Assembly (NCBI GenBank): GCA_037953745.1 | Contig: JBAKBP010003098.1 | Location: 96,590 to 160,589 of the forward strand | Direction of reading: 5' to 3' | Source: Lithodes maja | Lineage: Eukaryota; Arthropoda; Malacostraca; Decapoda; Lithodidae | DNA length: 64,000 bases | In this document: positions 1 through 10,640 of the stretch, piece by piece | Layout: the number at the start of each line of letters is the position of its first letter | Numbering within the stretch: the first letter of the stretch is position 1 | The notes under the pieces: model-generated | Databases searched by the model: none | Seen by the model: only the letters and a program-made list of their open reading frames with translations | Told to the model about the DNA's origin: nothing | Program-made: the position numbers and the translations under genes

Positions 1-207
1 CGCCTCACATACTCTTTTATCAGGTTCACGTGACATAACTGATTCTTCTTCCTCCTGTCTGGAGTGGCAACAAGGTAATCTAGGTCCGAAATTTTCTCCA
101 CAATTTTATAGGGTCCAGTATACTTCGCCGACAAGGGGTTACCCACCAAAGGCAACAAAATCAACACCTCCTGTCCCACAATGAACTCCCGGAGCTTCAC
201 TTTGCGA

Positions 208-3200
208 TCATACCTGTCCTTCATTAAAGCTTGTGGACCCTGTTAAATTCCGACCTGCCATCTCCAGACTCTTAAGCATGCGCTCACGGCTTTCAAACAC
301 ATACTTCAACAAGGAACAAGGCGGCACAGTTCCTTCCCAAATTTCCCGCAGCATATTAAGGGGGCCCCTGACTCGGTGTCCAAAAATCAGCTCGTTTGGA
401 CTAAATCCCAGGCTCTCACCAGGCACTTCCCGAGCAGCAAACAGTACATACGGCAATCCAAGATCCCAATCTCTTCCGTTATCAGCACAATAACACCTGA
501 GCATGCTTTTAAGGGTGGCATGCCACCGCTCAAGCACCCCTTGGCTCTCAGGGTGATACGCTGACGATACCACCGCCCGTATTCCATGCTGTTGCATTGT
601 TTGCTTAAAGAGATTGGAGGTGAAATTGGACCCCTGATCAGACTGAATCTCCTCCGGGTACCCGTACCTTGAAAAGTACCACAACAAGTTACTGACTACC
701 GTCTTAGCCATGCCGTTTTTCATGGGGTATGCATCGGGGTATCTAGTGGCAACATCCATGATGGTTAACAAAAATTTATTACCAGCCTTTGTGGGAGGGA
801 GGGGACCAACCATGTCAACAACAATCTTACTAAAAGGTGGCCCAATTACAGGAATAGGGTGCAACGGAGCTTTAGGAATAACTTGGTTTGGTTTCCCGAC
901 CCGTTGACAAATATCACATGAGTTTATCCAGGACTGCACATGAGACTTCATCCCCGGCCACCAAAACAACTTCCCCAAAGCCGCCACCGTTTTTCTTACC
1001 CCCAAATGTCCTGCCAGCGGTGTGTCATGCGCCAAACTCAGTAGGCTATCCCTGCACTCCCGCGGCACCATCAACTGGTCCACTACCCCGGACCCCATCT
1101 TCCAGCTACGGTTAGGGTCTTGAAAACGCCGATACAGGATGCCATCTAAATAAAAAAAATCTCCCGGCTGTGCATCACCGTCCTCGTCGAGCTCCACAGC
1201 TCCATTAGCACACGTTTGGAGCTCAGGGTCCTCCAGCTGCAACCGACGTATATCTGAGGGTGCCAAGCGATCTAACTGCTCCCGGAGCAATGCATGACCC
1301 TCCCCGATACTGAGCTGCTCCCTCTGTCTCTCTCGATGTTCATAACGTTGCTGTCGTGGAGACTCGTCATGCCCAGCCTCGTCACTCTCGATGACAGGCC
1401 CAGGGGCTACTCCAGAACTAAGTAATGGTGCTAATACTGAATCACCCAGGAGAGCCGCCGAGTCAAAACTCTTAAAACCAACTCCAGCTTTAGCCTCCTC
1501 CTGTTGATCGTTCCTCTGCTGGTCTGAAGACGGAGGACTAGGCTGTGACACTTTAGCTGCCCGAGCTCGGGTGACAGCACACGCCATGGGTTGTGCCTGG
1601 CACCGCTCGACCCACTCTCGCTCTTCCCTACTCACGTCGGCCGGCCTCTCGGCAACGACTAAGGGTAGAACCTCAGAAGCGGGCATTGCAAAGTCGTTGC
1701 CGAGAAGAAGGTCGACGCCCTCCACTGGCAGTTTCTCCACAATCCCAACATCCAATTCACGTGCCACACCATCCACCTCCAACTCCAACCGCACCAGCGG
1801 GTATGACCGAGTTGCATTAATACCCTGCACCACCACCACCCGAGCCACATTTATAGGGTAGCCAGTCAAGTTTTTCATCAAAGTCTGGGAAGCACCTGTA
1901 TCACGCAAGACCTCTACTCCATGCTTGCGCCCCGCCCACATCACGCAACCCCGTCCTCTATGGTCGCAAAAAACATCCTGAGCAGGGTTCGAGCCTCCCA
2001 GGTGCTTCTGCATTGGCTGTGCCTCAGCCTCTGACGAACTGCCCCGGGCAAACTCAGAAGGCTTCAGAGACACACCAATGTTGCAGGCCAAAGACACAGC
2101 TGCTGTAGGTGGTTTGCTAGGACAGACTCTTGCAAAGTGCCCCTTTTTATGACATTGATAACACTCTAACTCCCCTTTGGGCTTCCCTTGGTACTGGGAA
2201 GGGCCCGGCCCCTTCTTAAATGGGACGGTGCTAGTCTTGTGGTCAGTCTTGGTATCGTAACTCTTGTACTTGTTTGCATAAGATATATTACTAACTCGGG
2301 GGGGTGGGGCGTCACGCCCCTTGTTACCTGCCTCACTACGCTGGGCAGACCCGCACCCACGAATTAATGATAGCCGGAGGTCAGCCATCTCAGCTGCCTC
2401 CTGTAGAGTTTTAGGGTTCTTTTCTTTAATAGTTAAAGTCATATCTGCACCAGTACACTTATAAAACTGCTCGAGCAGAAACAGCTCAGTCAACTGTTCG
2501 GCCGTCTCAGCTTTCTCAGAACGTGTCCAGTTTGTAAGTGCATCTTTTAAGTCCCGGGCATGTTCAAGAAAGGTCGCCTCCCTAGTCTTTGTAACACCCC
2601 GAAACTTCAATCGATATGTTTCTGGTTGCAACTCGTATGCCCGTAGGACAGCTCTCTTCAATTCTGGGTAGTCAATGCAAGACTCTAAAGGCAGTGCATC
2701 ATAAGCCTTCAGACCCTTACCCGTAAGTCTTGAGGAGACCAGAGCTGCCCACTTCTCTTCAGGCCAATTATGCTCCCTACACTTCTTCTCAAAACGATTA
2801 AAAAATTCTGTGACTTCAGTTTCACTAAATGCCGGCACCAACTTGACTAAGTGGGACAAGGACTGTTCTCTTACTTGGCCCTCACGGCCCATCCGAATCC
2901 CTGTCGACTCTGCACGAGTCTTATCTAAATCTATTTGAGCACAATATTTCTCTGAGTCGTACCTAAGCTCAGCCTCATGCCTCCTAGTCTCAGCCTCAAT
3001 CTCATGCCTCCTAGTCTCATTCTCCTGCTTCCTAGCCTCAATCTCATGCCTCTTAGTCTCATTCTCCTGCCTCCTAGCCTCAATTTTAGCAAGCTCAAGT
3101 TTAAATATCATATCTGGAGACAGGCAGGAAGAGGGAGCTGCCACTACTGAAGGAGGGGGGGCAAGAACTGGGGAACCACCATACGCACCGCCCGAGGGCA

Positions 3201-3582
3201 CTCCAATCTTCCAATTCTCATCCCTCTGTGGGAGGGTGCTAACCTCCGGTACTTGAGTGGACGGCACTGTGGGAGTCGAGTGAGAGGGGATCTGGGGAGG
3301 AACCCCCCCAAACGCCCTCTCCTCCGAAACCCCATGTCGCCCACGCAACACCCAGGAAATCAGCTCCCCCTTGGACATCCCTCCTACATTGGATAGACCC
3401 AAAACCTTGGCTATCAGGTGCAAGCCATAAACATTCACCCCAGTCAGCCTCTCCTCCGTCACATGGTACTGCTTACTCACAAAAAGTCTAGCATCCTCCT
3501 CACTAGTTACTAACGGCACCTCCTCAAATAGCATCTCTCGCTCCTCGTCAGTACTAGGGCACGACATACTGAAGTTCACCAA
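208..3582 (-). CDS. Gag-protease-integrase polyprotein of Gmr1-like retrotransposon
   Basis: A 1124-residue frame beginning at ATG 3582. In order: an N-terminal Gag region; a Lys/Glu/Arg-rich coiled coil around residues 160-220 made of near-repeats (DNA repeats at 2970-3085); a Gag core; a CCHC zinc knuckle near residue 472 (C-X2-C-X4-H-X4-C); an aspartic protease with DTGA near residue 561 and LLLGND after it; a linker of about 180 residues without any RT motif; an HHCC zinc domain (about 851-893); and an integrase core with a D,D35E triad (about 921, 981, 1017). The frame stops at 208, but the next 200 bases, in another frame, still encode a typical integrase C-terminal domain ending near a CHVN motif. 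A one-base frameshift at about 232-245 therefore breaks this copy or the assembly. Gag packages RNA, the protease matures the polyprotein and integrase inserts the cDNA. RT is missing from this frame. Confidence 0.9.
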   Translation of the reverse strand: MVNFSMSCPSTDEEREMLFEEVPLVTSEEDARLFVSKQYHVTEERLTGVNVYGLHLIAKVLGLSNVGGMSKGELISWVLRGRHGVSEERAFGGVPPQIPSHSTPTVPSTQVPEVSTLPQRDENWKIGVPSGGAYGGSPVLAPPPSVVAAPSSCLSPDMIFKLELAKIEARRQENETKRHEIEARKQENETRRHEIEAETRRHEAELRYDSEKYCAQIDLDKTRAESTGIRMGREGQVREQSLSHLVKLVPAFSETEVTEFFNRFEKKCREHNWPEEKWAALVSSRLTGKGLKAYDALPLESCIDYPELKRAVLRAYELQPETYRLKFRGVTKTREATFLEHARDLKDALTNWTRSEKAETAEQLTELFLLEQFYKCTGADMTLTIKEKNPKTLQEAAEMADLRLSLIRGCGSAQRSEAGNKGRDAPPPRVSNISYANKYKSYDTKTDHKTSTVPFKKGPGPSQYQGKPKGELECYQCHKKGHFARVCPSKPPTAAVSLACNIGVSLKPSEFARGSSSEAEAQPMQKHLGGSNPAQDVFCDHRGRGCVMWAGRKHGVEVLRDTGASQTLMKNLTGYPINVARVVVVQGINATRSYPLVRLELEVDGVARELDVGIVEKLPVEGVDLLLGNDFAMPASEVLPLVVAERPADVSREEREWVERCQAQPMACAVTRARAAKVSQPSPPSSDQQRNDQQEEAKAGVGFKSFDSAALLGDSVLAPLLSSGVAPGPVIESDEAGHDESPRQQRYEHRERQREQLSIGEGHALLREQLDRLAPSDIRRLQLEDPELQTCANGAVELDEDGDAQPGDFFYLDGILYRRFQDPNRSWKMGSGVVDQLMVPRECRDSLLSLAHDTPLAGHLGVRKTVAALGKLFWWPGMKSHVQSWINSCDICQRVGKPNQVIPKAPLHPIPVIGPPFSKIVVDMVGPLPPTKAGNKFLLTIMDVATRYPDAYPMKNGMAKTVVSNLLWYFSRYGYPEEIQSDQGSNFTSNLFKQTMQQHGIRAVVSSAYHPESQGVLERWHATLKSMLRCYCADNGRDWDLGLPYVLFAAREVPGESLGFSPNELIFGHRVRGPLNMLREIWEGTVPPCSLLKYVFESRERMLKSLEMAGRNLTGSTSFNEGQV

Positions 3583-3762
3583 AAAATTCTCGAGACAAAA
3601 GTGTTAAACTCCCTTATGCAAGCACTAATTACTAAATTAACTGGAGTCTCTTAAATGCTCTCCTAATTGCCTTACAAAAAAAAAATATTCTTCAATATGT
3701 ACGCTAAAGTACGAACAAACAAATGTTGTACAACTCTGCAAAAAATTATACTGTTCACAAAA

Positions 3763-3782
3763 TCCTAAGCAAGGTCGCCATT
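3763..3782 (-). other. Primer-binding site of the Gmr1-like element
   Basis: Directly inside the LTR end the minus strand reads AATGGCGACCTTGC. A TGG start one or two bases from the LTR CA end is the usual form of a tRNA primer-binding site. The tRNA species is not certain. Confidence 0.6.
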
Positions 3783-5381
3783 TGTTACGACCGGGCACTC
3801 GGGTACACTAGGGCTCTTACACAGGACTCGAGTATGGCTCGCTGCCACAACGGAAACACACGATCCCAACCCCAGAGTACTGCCAGCCGAACAAAAAACG
3901 CCACTACCCTCCAGAGTTCTATCTGCTATAACGGGGTATACAAGAACTCGGTACTAGCGTTTCACACAACAGACTAATAACAAGACGGGAGTTATCTAGT
4001 CTGGTCAACAATCAAACAAAGAAGAAAGTACTACAACACTAAAGAATAGTGTTGGCCGAAGCCGAAGTAATCCACCCTTGAACTAAGAACTTAAGAAGTC
4101 CTCCACCCTCTACTTCGGATCGGCACTATTACGTTACGTTAAACAATAGTCCTCGAGCATCAAGCAAGGAATCTTCTGATAAGTTAGATGCTTCTCGAAT
4201 ACTCGTAAGAATTAAGTATCGGATTTTGAACAGCAATTTAATGAATAACTCACTGGTAATTAAAGGCTTTAAATTGACATAAGAAGAATTATAAGAATAA
4301 GAATAAGCAATAGGATATGGCAAACATTAAGAAGAAGTACTCCGACAATGCACTGGCAATAGCCTACTAAGATTGTGCTCGTGGGCCACTAATCTCTGAA
4401 GTAGCTAAGCGTGCCACACATGAAATCAATAGTGCTTAAACAATAATATACATAAGGAGAAGCTTCAATACTATGCTGTATCTGCTGGTCGAGCAAAGTC
4501 TAGCTGGGATATCTAAGGTTAAGAGACAATGTCTGAGCAAGCGGCTCGTAGCCTAGCGAGGTCCTTAAGACTGTGCGGCCAAATTACGGTAATTGACGGG
4601 ATGCTCTCTTGAGAGATCCAGATCACTAGTATCTGGTTCTCTCCTGGCGATCCTCTCAAAGTCAAGCAAATGAGATAGCACAGTGTTGGGTGGCACAGGC
4701 AAAAGCCCTCACTCGCAACACAGTGCTAAACTCCCACGGTACACAATCAAAAAGACCCCCTAGGCTTCCCACGTCTCCGTTGCAATTGTGCTGGTTCAAC
4801 CAACCTAGCACTCATAGGAAATCACAACTCGAGGAACCCTATCCCAGTCTAGCATTACCTAAACCAGCAGAAAACAGGAACATGAATACTAGTACACAGG
4901 GAAATACATATACGAGTGCAACAAACATCAATCAATCCTATTCTAGTTAACCCTTCCAAAATAGGCTATCTAACAGGCACTTATCTCGTGAGAACTCAAG
5001 CGATAATACTTTGGCTGACTAAATCTGCACCAAAGGGGTCATGGAGGTTAAACAGGGACGAGAAGAGAAGAAGATAGGCTGTTCAGAGAGTAGAGAAAGT
5101 TCACATCAGTCGGAAGAATATGGATAGTTGCAAGGGATATGAGAGGTCGCTTTGCCTGATGAGTTCTGAGGAAAATGCGGCGGGACCTCCCTTTCTATAC
5201 TCGGCCCCTCAGTGAGCATAACGCCAACTACTAAGGACCGCCCACTGGCAATCATGACGTCATATTCTCTCTCAATCTGGGATCGACAAAGAACTTCCCA
5301 CGCGCTGAGAGGGAGGAAGGGGGGAGGGAGGAGGGAGTGAGGCCTACACACCTCGTGGCGCGCTCACTGGCCGTCGTTACA
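3783..5381 (-). repeat. Long terminal repeat (about 1.6 kb) of the Gmr1-like element
   Basis: The segment starts TGTTACGACC and ends GTCGTTACA on the plus strand, giving TG...CA ends with an imperfect inverted repeat (TGTTACGAC versus TGTAACGAC). The 3783 side abuts the primer-binding site. No coding sequence was seen inside. A TATA-like stretch on the minus strand at about 5191-5204 could be the promoter core, but this is weak. Only one LTR is in the window, so the outer boundary at 5381 rests on the terminal motif alone. Confidence 0.7.
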
Positions 5382-5640
5382 TAACTCTCTCTCTCATCAT
5401 TGTATATAAGTCCCACACACAATACTTATAACTAATGATACAAAATAGAACTCGTTGACTCAGAAGAAAACAAAATACATAATGATAATACTTATAGTAC
5501 AACGGTTCACATAAACTGAGTTAGGAAACTCTACACAGACTACAGCCAAAGTTCCTGCCCTGACGATCCTAGCGAGGGTGGGGCCTGACTGGGCGTTCTG
5601 TACAGCATGCTCATACTCGACATGCGTCACAGATAAATCT
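5382..5640. other. No recognisable feature
   Basis: AT-rich sequence between the LTR and the tandem repeat; no coding, RNA or repeat signal seen. Confidence 0.5.
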
Positions 5641-6110
5641 GGTTATATGGCTTTGCAATTAGGGAAATCATGAGCCGATTTCCGACATTTAGTTAGTCTT
5701 TTTCGATTCTCAAAATACGATCCAAGTTTTGCCAAAAATTGGCTCGGGTTTTCCAAAATTATGCTTTTTGGGGTTTGCAATTTAGGGAAACATGAGCCAA
5801 AATTCTAAATTAGGTTACTGTAATTTGTTTACTCTTAAAATTCGCAAAATCCGAGTCAAGTTTTGCCAAAACTTGACTCGTGTTTTCCAATATTCGGGTT
5901 TTATGGCTTTGCAATTTCGGGAAACCTGAGCCAAATTTCTAAATGATGTTACTGTCATTTTGTTGTCTACAAACTCTCAAAATCGAGCCAGCTTTGGCCA
6001 AAACTTGGCTCGGATTTTCGAAATATTTGGTTTTAGGCCTTAGAAATACCTTAAAACTCGAGCCAAGTTTTGCTAAAATAAGTTTTAATCGCCGTTTTAC
6101 GCATTTAACC
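5641..6110. repeat. Degenerate tandem repeat of about 125-135 bp
   Basis: Three to four diverged units can be followed by the anchor TTTGCAATT at about 5651, 5774 and 5909. Each unit also holds an internal inverted repeat, GAGCCAAGTTTTGCC with AAAACTTGGCTCG, so each unit can fold into a short hairpin. No protein is encoded. Confidence 0.7.
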
Positions 6111-6401
6111 CCTCATTTTCCCTGTACTTCATAGCCCTCCCCACTATCGGGCGGCGTGTCTTAAGATCGTTGTATAATGGGGAAAACGGTTTCGCCGAGG
6201 GTTGTAATTATTGCCAAACACTATATATTGATGAAAACTAACAGGGAAAAATTAAAAAATCCATGGGCAAATTGGTGACCATCTTATTTAGTTTTTCCAA
6301 AATTATGTAGGCCCGAGGCTATAGGATAAGGCTGCGAGCCTATTCCCTATAATTATCGTATTCTACACTACAACTACTCTTCGATGGCAGGCCTATTACT
6401 A
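6111..6401. other. No recognisable feature (probably intron of the p24 gene)
   Basis: Unique-looking sequence left of the palindromic MITE. No exon with p24-like coding was found on the minus strand here. Confidence 0.4.
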
Positions 6402-6409
6402 TTACCAAC

Positions 6410-6819
6410 GGTCAATATACAGGAGGCGCTACAATATAGGTAGCAAAATTCTAATGGTAGTTTTGGGTTCCTATCATCATATGCTTCATTTCTATATACT
6501 TTTTATCCCCGGGAAAAAAAACAAAAATCTTGGGATTTTTCATTTATTTTCTTGGGATTTTTTGTTTTGGTCATTAACCTAACCAAAAAACCTAACCTAA
6601 CCTAATAGCCCCCAAATACATTTAGGTTAGGTTAGGTTTTTTGGTTAGGTTAATAAAAAAAATAAAAACAAAATCCAAGAAAAACATAAAAAAAAACAAG
6701 ATTTTTTGTTTTTTTCCCGGGGATAAAAAGTATATAGAAATGAAGCATATGATGATAGGAACCCAAAACTACCATTAGAATTTTGCTACCTATATTGTAG
6801 CGCCTCCTGTATATTGACC
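6410..6819. mobile_element. Palindromic (foldback) MITE with 8-bp target duplication
   Basis: The two halves are near-perfect reverse complements over about 195 bp each, from GGTCAATATACAGGAGG at 6410 to its complement ending at 6819, with a loop of about 20 bp near 6614. The flanks are the direct repeat TTACCAAC at 6402-6409 and 6820-6827, an 8-bp target-site duplication. No protein is encoded. An 8-bp duplication fits hAT, P or Merlin-type elements; the GG start argues against typical hAT ends. It lies inside the inferred intron of the adjoining p24-family gene. Confidence 0.85.
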
Positions 6820-6857
6820 TTACCAACAAACTGTCCACACGTCACACCCAACCATAC

Positions 6858-7049
6858 CTGCATATTCACGTAGAGGGTAGCAGCTGGATGAACATATTGG
6901 TAGTAACAGTCTTCTTTGCCAGCGTCTATGTGAATCTTATATTCCATAGCTATCCCTGGTGCATCTTCAAAGGCCCAATCCTCGGTGAGACAGACAGGGA
7001 GCAGCGCTACAATAAAAATTAAAGGAACACGAAGTTTTGAGAGCAACAT
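6858..7049 (-). CDS. loj: p24/emp24 (TMED) family cargo receptor, first coding exon
   Basis: ATG at 7049 opens 64 codons ending exactly at a CAG|GTATGG splice donor (exon end 6858, phase 0). Residues 1-22 form a hydrophobic signal peptide; the rest begins the GOLD domain, with the motif YKIHIDAGKEDCYYQY holding its first conserved cysteine. p24 proteins are type I membrane proteins cycling between ER and Golgi, where they select cargo for COPII and COPI vesicles. The motif is closest in my memory to insect logjam and vertebrate TMED6; orthology is inference and the symbol is tentative. Later exons (rest of GOLD, coiled coil, membrane segment, tail) were not found between here and the left edge; they must lie beyond the retrotransposon or be lost. 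The palindromic MITE at 6410-6819 sits in intron 1. Confidence 0.75.
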
Positions 7050-7510
7050 GATGGCAGGATGTCAAACCAGGGAAAGTTGTTTACAAGACGTGTTTCAAGT
7101 GTTTGTCATTTTCGATTTGACCCGGCTTCGATTTAACATAGTTATGATAAACATGATAATATTATCTGCATATATAATTATTTATATTATTAAATGAATA
7201 ATAACAATCATCTATAATAATAATTAATGTTATGTGAAGCAAAACCTTCTATCCCTATACTGTATATTGAAACCTTTACTTGCTCCTGACTGGCTGTTGA
7301 GACAAAGTGAAGATAGCCAGAATCGGTCGCTTAAATTACCAGTATGTACACCAATCGGCGAATGGTATATGCCGGGGCTTTTAAAATTTAAATGTACATT
7401 GATGTCATTGTTGTTCAAGACAGTATTATGTCAATGCAAGTAAAGTATACGTTTAGCATAGTATATAACGGTTCGGTTGCTGGTCGGGGGAGAATGGAGA
7501 TAGTTTCATG
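7050..7510. other. Upstream flank of the p24 exon; no clear feature
   Basis: This should hold the 5' UTR and promoter or an upstream intron of the minus-strand p24 gene. No convincing TATA box or further exon was recognised. Confidence 0.4.
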
Positions 7511-7830
7511 CAACGGTCTCCCCAGGGCATATTTTCGGGAGGCTATTTCAGCATCTAAAGAAGTTTAGGTGTGTTGGTAAAATTGTTAAGATAATAATAA
7601 TAATAATAATAATAATATTTATTCAGTCAGCAATTTACAGAGTTGGTACCACATAGTTTGTTACAAATTGACATGTACCAGCCTTGCATAATTCCAACTA
7701 AGGATAGCCCAATAAGGCCGTTAGGCGTATTTCCATTGGGGTCCTTGGTGGATGGTTGAGAGTAAGATCGGAGCTCTATAAATCCTCTTTCGGGTATGGT
7801 GTAAAACCCTATTCCTACACTTGCAAGTTG
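7511..7830 (+). repeat. Partial SINE body split by a LINE 3' tail
   Basis: Bases about 7530-7587 and 7738-7825 together match, in reverse complement, the SINE at 10375-10520 (shared stretches TTTCGGGAGGCTATT and GTAAGATCGGAGCTC). Between them lies about 150 bp that looks like the end of a minus-strand LINE 3' UTR: an AATAAA signal followed by a (TTA)n tail, seen on the plus strand as (ATA)n at 7591-7616. The tRNA head of the SINE is missing here. Confidence 0.6.
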
Positions 7831-8284
7831 GTGTCTTACAGTCTTTACCTATACATTTATTTTTGTTTATTAAATTCAGTGTAGGCCTACGTCTGTATTG
7901 GAGAGGCATCTAAAGAAAACTACTGATGAAGGAATATTGTCATAGTAGGCCTACTGTGTCTCTTATTTCTTTTTTGTATGTTGCATACATTTTCACACTA
8001 TTTTATTTTTCTTTTAGCTCTTCCTTCCAAACTTTGGTATCCCATTCTTGTAGAACTTTGTTTAATTGTTCACCTTTTATTGTCTTCATATTACACTTGC
8101 CTAAACCTGTTTTCTTGCTAATATTTAACTATCTCTTCCATCCACTTGACTTTCCTGTTTGTTTGTCTGAACTCTCTCCATACATGGCCAATCAGCATTT
8201 CTTCTTTATATACTTCACAATCAAGACATCCGTCCTATCATCAATCTTGCGTACATGGAAGAGGCGCCCAGTGAGCCAGTGCGC
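7831..8284. other. No recognisable feature
   Basis: T-rich sequence with a chance open frame of low complexity; no family recognised. Confidence 0.4.
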
Positions 8285-8640
8285 CCACTTCACTTCTCCA
8301 GGATGCACACCGGTGTGTAGGGAGGAGCACCCAAGATCATTCTGTACAGTCCTACTTTATTTTCAATTATTTTAAATTGATGGATTTCTGATTTACTAAC
8401 ATTCATTACATGTGTGCCATGCAGGATAGAAGGGAGTGCCAAATTTTTCCAATAAGTCTTCCCAATAATCACCTTATTACAACTCTTGGCTATTATAGAG
8501 GGTAGCCTACCTGGTATAGCTAAAGTATTGGCTTTAGTTAGAATATTAATGGTATACCACGCTTTTATAGAAGCGAGATATATTCTGGTCGCACTTCCCA
8601 GCTCTGGAAATTGTGCAGTACTTATCTTCAACTTAGGATG
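8285..8640 (-). pseudogene. Old LINE fragment, C-terminal region of ORF2
   Basis: A minus-strand frame of 113 residues contains the pattern SILHGTHVMNVSKSEIH followed by YRMILGAPPYTPVC, typical of the region after the RT in non-LTR retrotransposons. It appears to be the distal part of the same LINE as the fragments at 11095-11290 and 16600-17395 (same strand, consistent order), separated by later insertions. Confidence 0.6.
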
Positions 8641-10370
8641 CTCTCGACTGGGCGAGGACTGACCTTATTTAACTTATTTATACCAAACAAATGACAGGCA
8701 ACAACAGAAACACAATGGTAGGTAGAATTTTTTTTTATTCACAGCAGTACTTAAGAGAATAGGCATTCACTTTACACACAGGTGATCAAATCAGTAACAT
8801 ACAGGAGATAAAAGAAAGATAAAACATAGAGGCAATGACCGGGTCCCTAAACAAGTACTGTAAATCGTCCTGAATTAATAAGGTTCAGACGCAAATCTGA
8901 AGCACAACAAACATTAACGGAGAATGGTTAAGTTAGTTAGCAAATATCCTAATCACAGAAGGAAGCGGTAGCTTTCTAAGTTATCACAAGAGAGCACACT
9001 GAGATCTGGAGATCAATGATGGAACATAAAGAGTCTGCATGAGAAGACTCAAATGCATGAGCAACGTGAATGAACTTCTGGATAAAAATACTTTACGGTC
9101 CTTAATTGTCTTCTCATCGCGTCTCACTAGAACAGGCTCTTCTTGAGACTCGACGTGGGCTAGTCTAACTTCCGAACTGAGTTTCCCCAGTTGCGGCTTC
9201 TTCACTAAACCAGGTCTGGGCCAAAGAGTTCCAAGAGCCGACGGGTGTTGGGGATCCTCCACACTGGTCCAGGGAGCTTCGGGAGTCTGGTGTCCTCTCG
9301 TGGCCGCCGTCTCGTAATACTCGAGCTGTGGGGGGAATGGGCTGTTGAACCAACACACTCAAGTCGCTCTTGGGAATGAAAGGCGATAGGGTGACTGTTC
9401 AGCGAGCCAAAGTTGTCTCACGGCCTGTGTGTTACCTTGGGACTCTGCGGTTAGGAGTGGCAGCTGAGTCACCGGGGTAACAGCACTAAGTGTGTCCGGC
9501 TCGAACGTAAGGGCCTCGCCTTCCGAAGAAAGCATCAAGTTTAGACCAACACAGCGAGTATTAAAACAAGCATACCATGATCCCCGGCTGGTCACTAAGT
9601 TCATGTCTAATACCGTGTCCTCTTGGCAAGTACAACAACTTGCAACTAAGTCGAGCAGCGAGTACTAGAACTTACTTGACCTAGTCTCCAGTTGGTATTA
9701 CGACTAACTTTCGTCACTTTAGGCTTCTTGTTCTCTCTATCACAAGGATGTCTAGGATCTGTCGTGAAGCAACCCAAAAAGGTTTTGCTTAAGCCAGCAG
9801 GCTGAATGCTTGTCGATGGTCTGGCTGGCTGAAGTAGTGTCTCTTTTGGTAGCGTTGTCTTGGTTGAAAAATCTCCGGGCAGGAAGGGCACATCGGTGGG
9901 CCGGGGTAGATCCTACGTCGACTGGGATGTCTGGGTGGCTGTGTCTTCGGCATCAAGGGCATGGCGGGAGTAGTCGATCTTGAGGATGTGTTGTTCGGGC
10001 TTGTGGAACCTTTGGCAATGGCTGCTTCTGGTAATTGTTGAGGCTCGTTAGGTCGTGCAGGTTTTGGAACTAGTTCTGGGGGGTTCTGGGACGGGGAAGA
10101 AATATTTGGAGGGTTTGAACTGGTGCGTGTGTCCACGACGTGCGTGTTCCTCCCTTGTATTTCCGCCTTGGTGGTGATGAGAAATAGGTCATGGAGAGGC
10201 TTGGGAGGATATTCCTTGGGTGCACGCCATGGATGGTAGTATTCGTGAGCACTTTGGAGGTTGTTGGAGGTGTGTGGGGCTTTTGGTGGCCAAGTTGGTG
10301 ACTGAAGCTCATGTGGACGCGTTCGGGCAGATGAATTTGTCCCCCCTTCGAGTCCGTCTTCTATGGCGGA
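8641..10370. other. Unassigned insert of about 1.7 kb
   Basis: More GC-balanced than its surroundings, with several overlapping medium-length minus-strand frames (8984-10312) rich in Pro, Ser and Thr. None shows a recognisable domain. It lies between two pieces of an old LINE and is therefore probably inserted DNA, perhaps part of an LTR or leader of a retroelement, but no terminal repeats were found. Confidence 0.4.
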
Positions 10371-10374
10371 AGGT

Positions 10375-10640
10375 GGCTTCTCGTGTAGGAATTAGTTTTT
10401 ACACCATACCCGAAAGAGGATTTATGGAGCTCCGATCTTACTCTCAACCATCCGAACAATTTTACCAGCACACCTAAACTTCGTTAGATGAGGGAATAGC
10501 CTCCCGAAAATATCAAGCCCTGGTGGGGGCTTGAACTCTCGACCCTTGGGTTTTGAGGCAGACACTTTACCAGTTAGACCAATAGAGATATCCCACTTGG
10601 CCTGGTCGGCTCAAGGTATTTCCGCATCCGATTCTGTTTA
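10375..10640 (-). mobile_element. tRNA-derived SINE, minus copy
   Basis: The minus strand reads a tRNA-like head with an A box (TGGTCTAACTGG) and a B-box-like GAGTTCAAGCCC, followed by the body stretches shared with 7530-7825. It forms an inverted pair with the copy at 10850-11005. Confidence 0.7.

Larger units (their letters stand above)
1..5381 (-). mobile_element. Gmr1-like Ty3/gypsy LTR retrotransposon, 5' part
   Basis: The element runs leftward: LTR (5381-3783), primer-binding site, then a long Gag-protease-integrase reading frame, and it leaves the window at base 1. Reverse transcriptase and RNase H are absent between protease and integrase, so they are expected beyond the left edge. 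This is the gene order known for the Gmr1 group of Ty3/gypsy elements (first described in Atlantic cod) and unlike ordinary gypsy (PR-RT-RH-IN). The second LTR lies outside the window, so neither the target-site duplication nor insertion age can be read. Confidence 0.85.

Noticed and set aside
1..5381. Endogenous retrovirus with envelope gene
   Set aside because: No envelope-like frame is visible; gene order and motifs fit a Gmr1-like retrotransposon.
7926..8375. 149-residue plus-strand frame with hydrophobic stretches
   Set aside because: T-rich low-complexity DNA, and it overlaps a better supported minus-strand LINE fragment.
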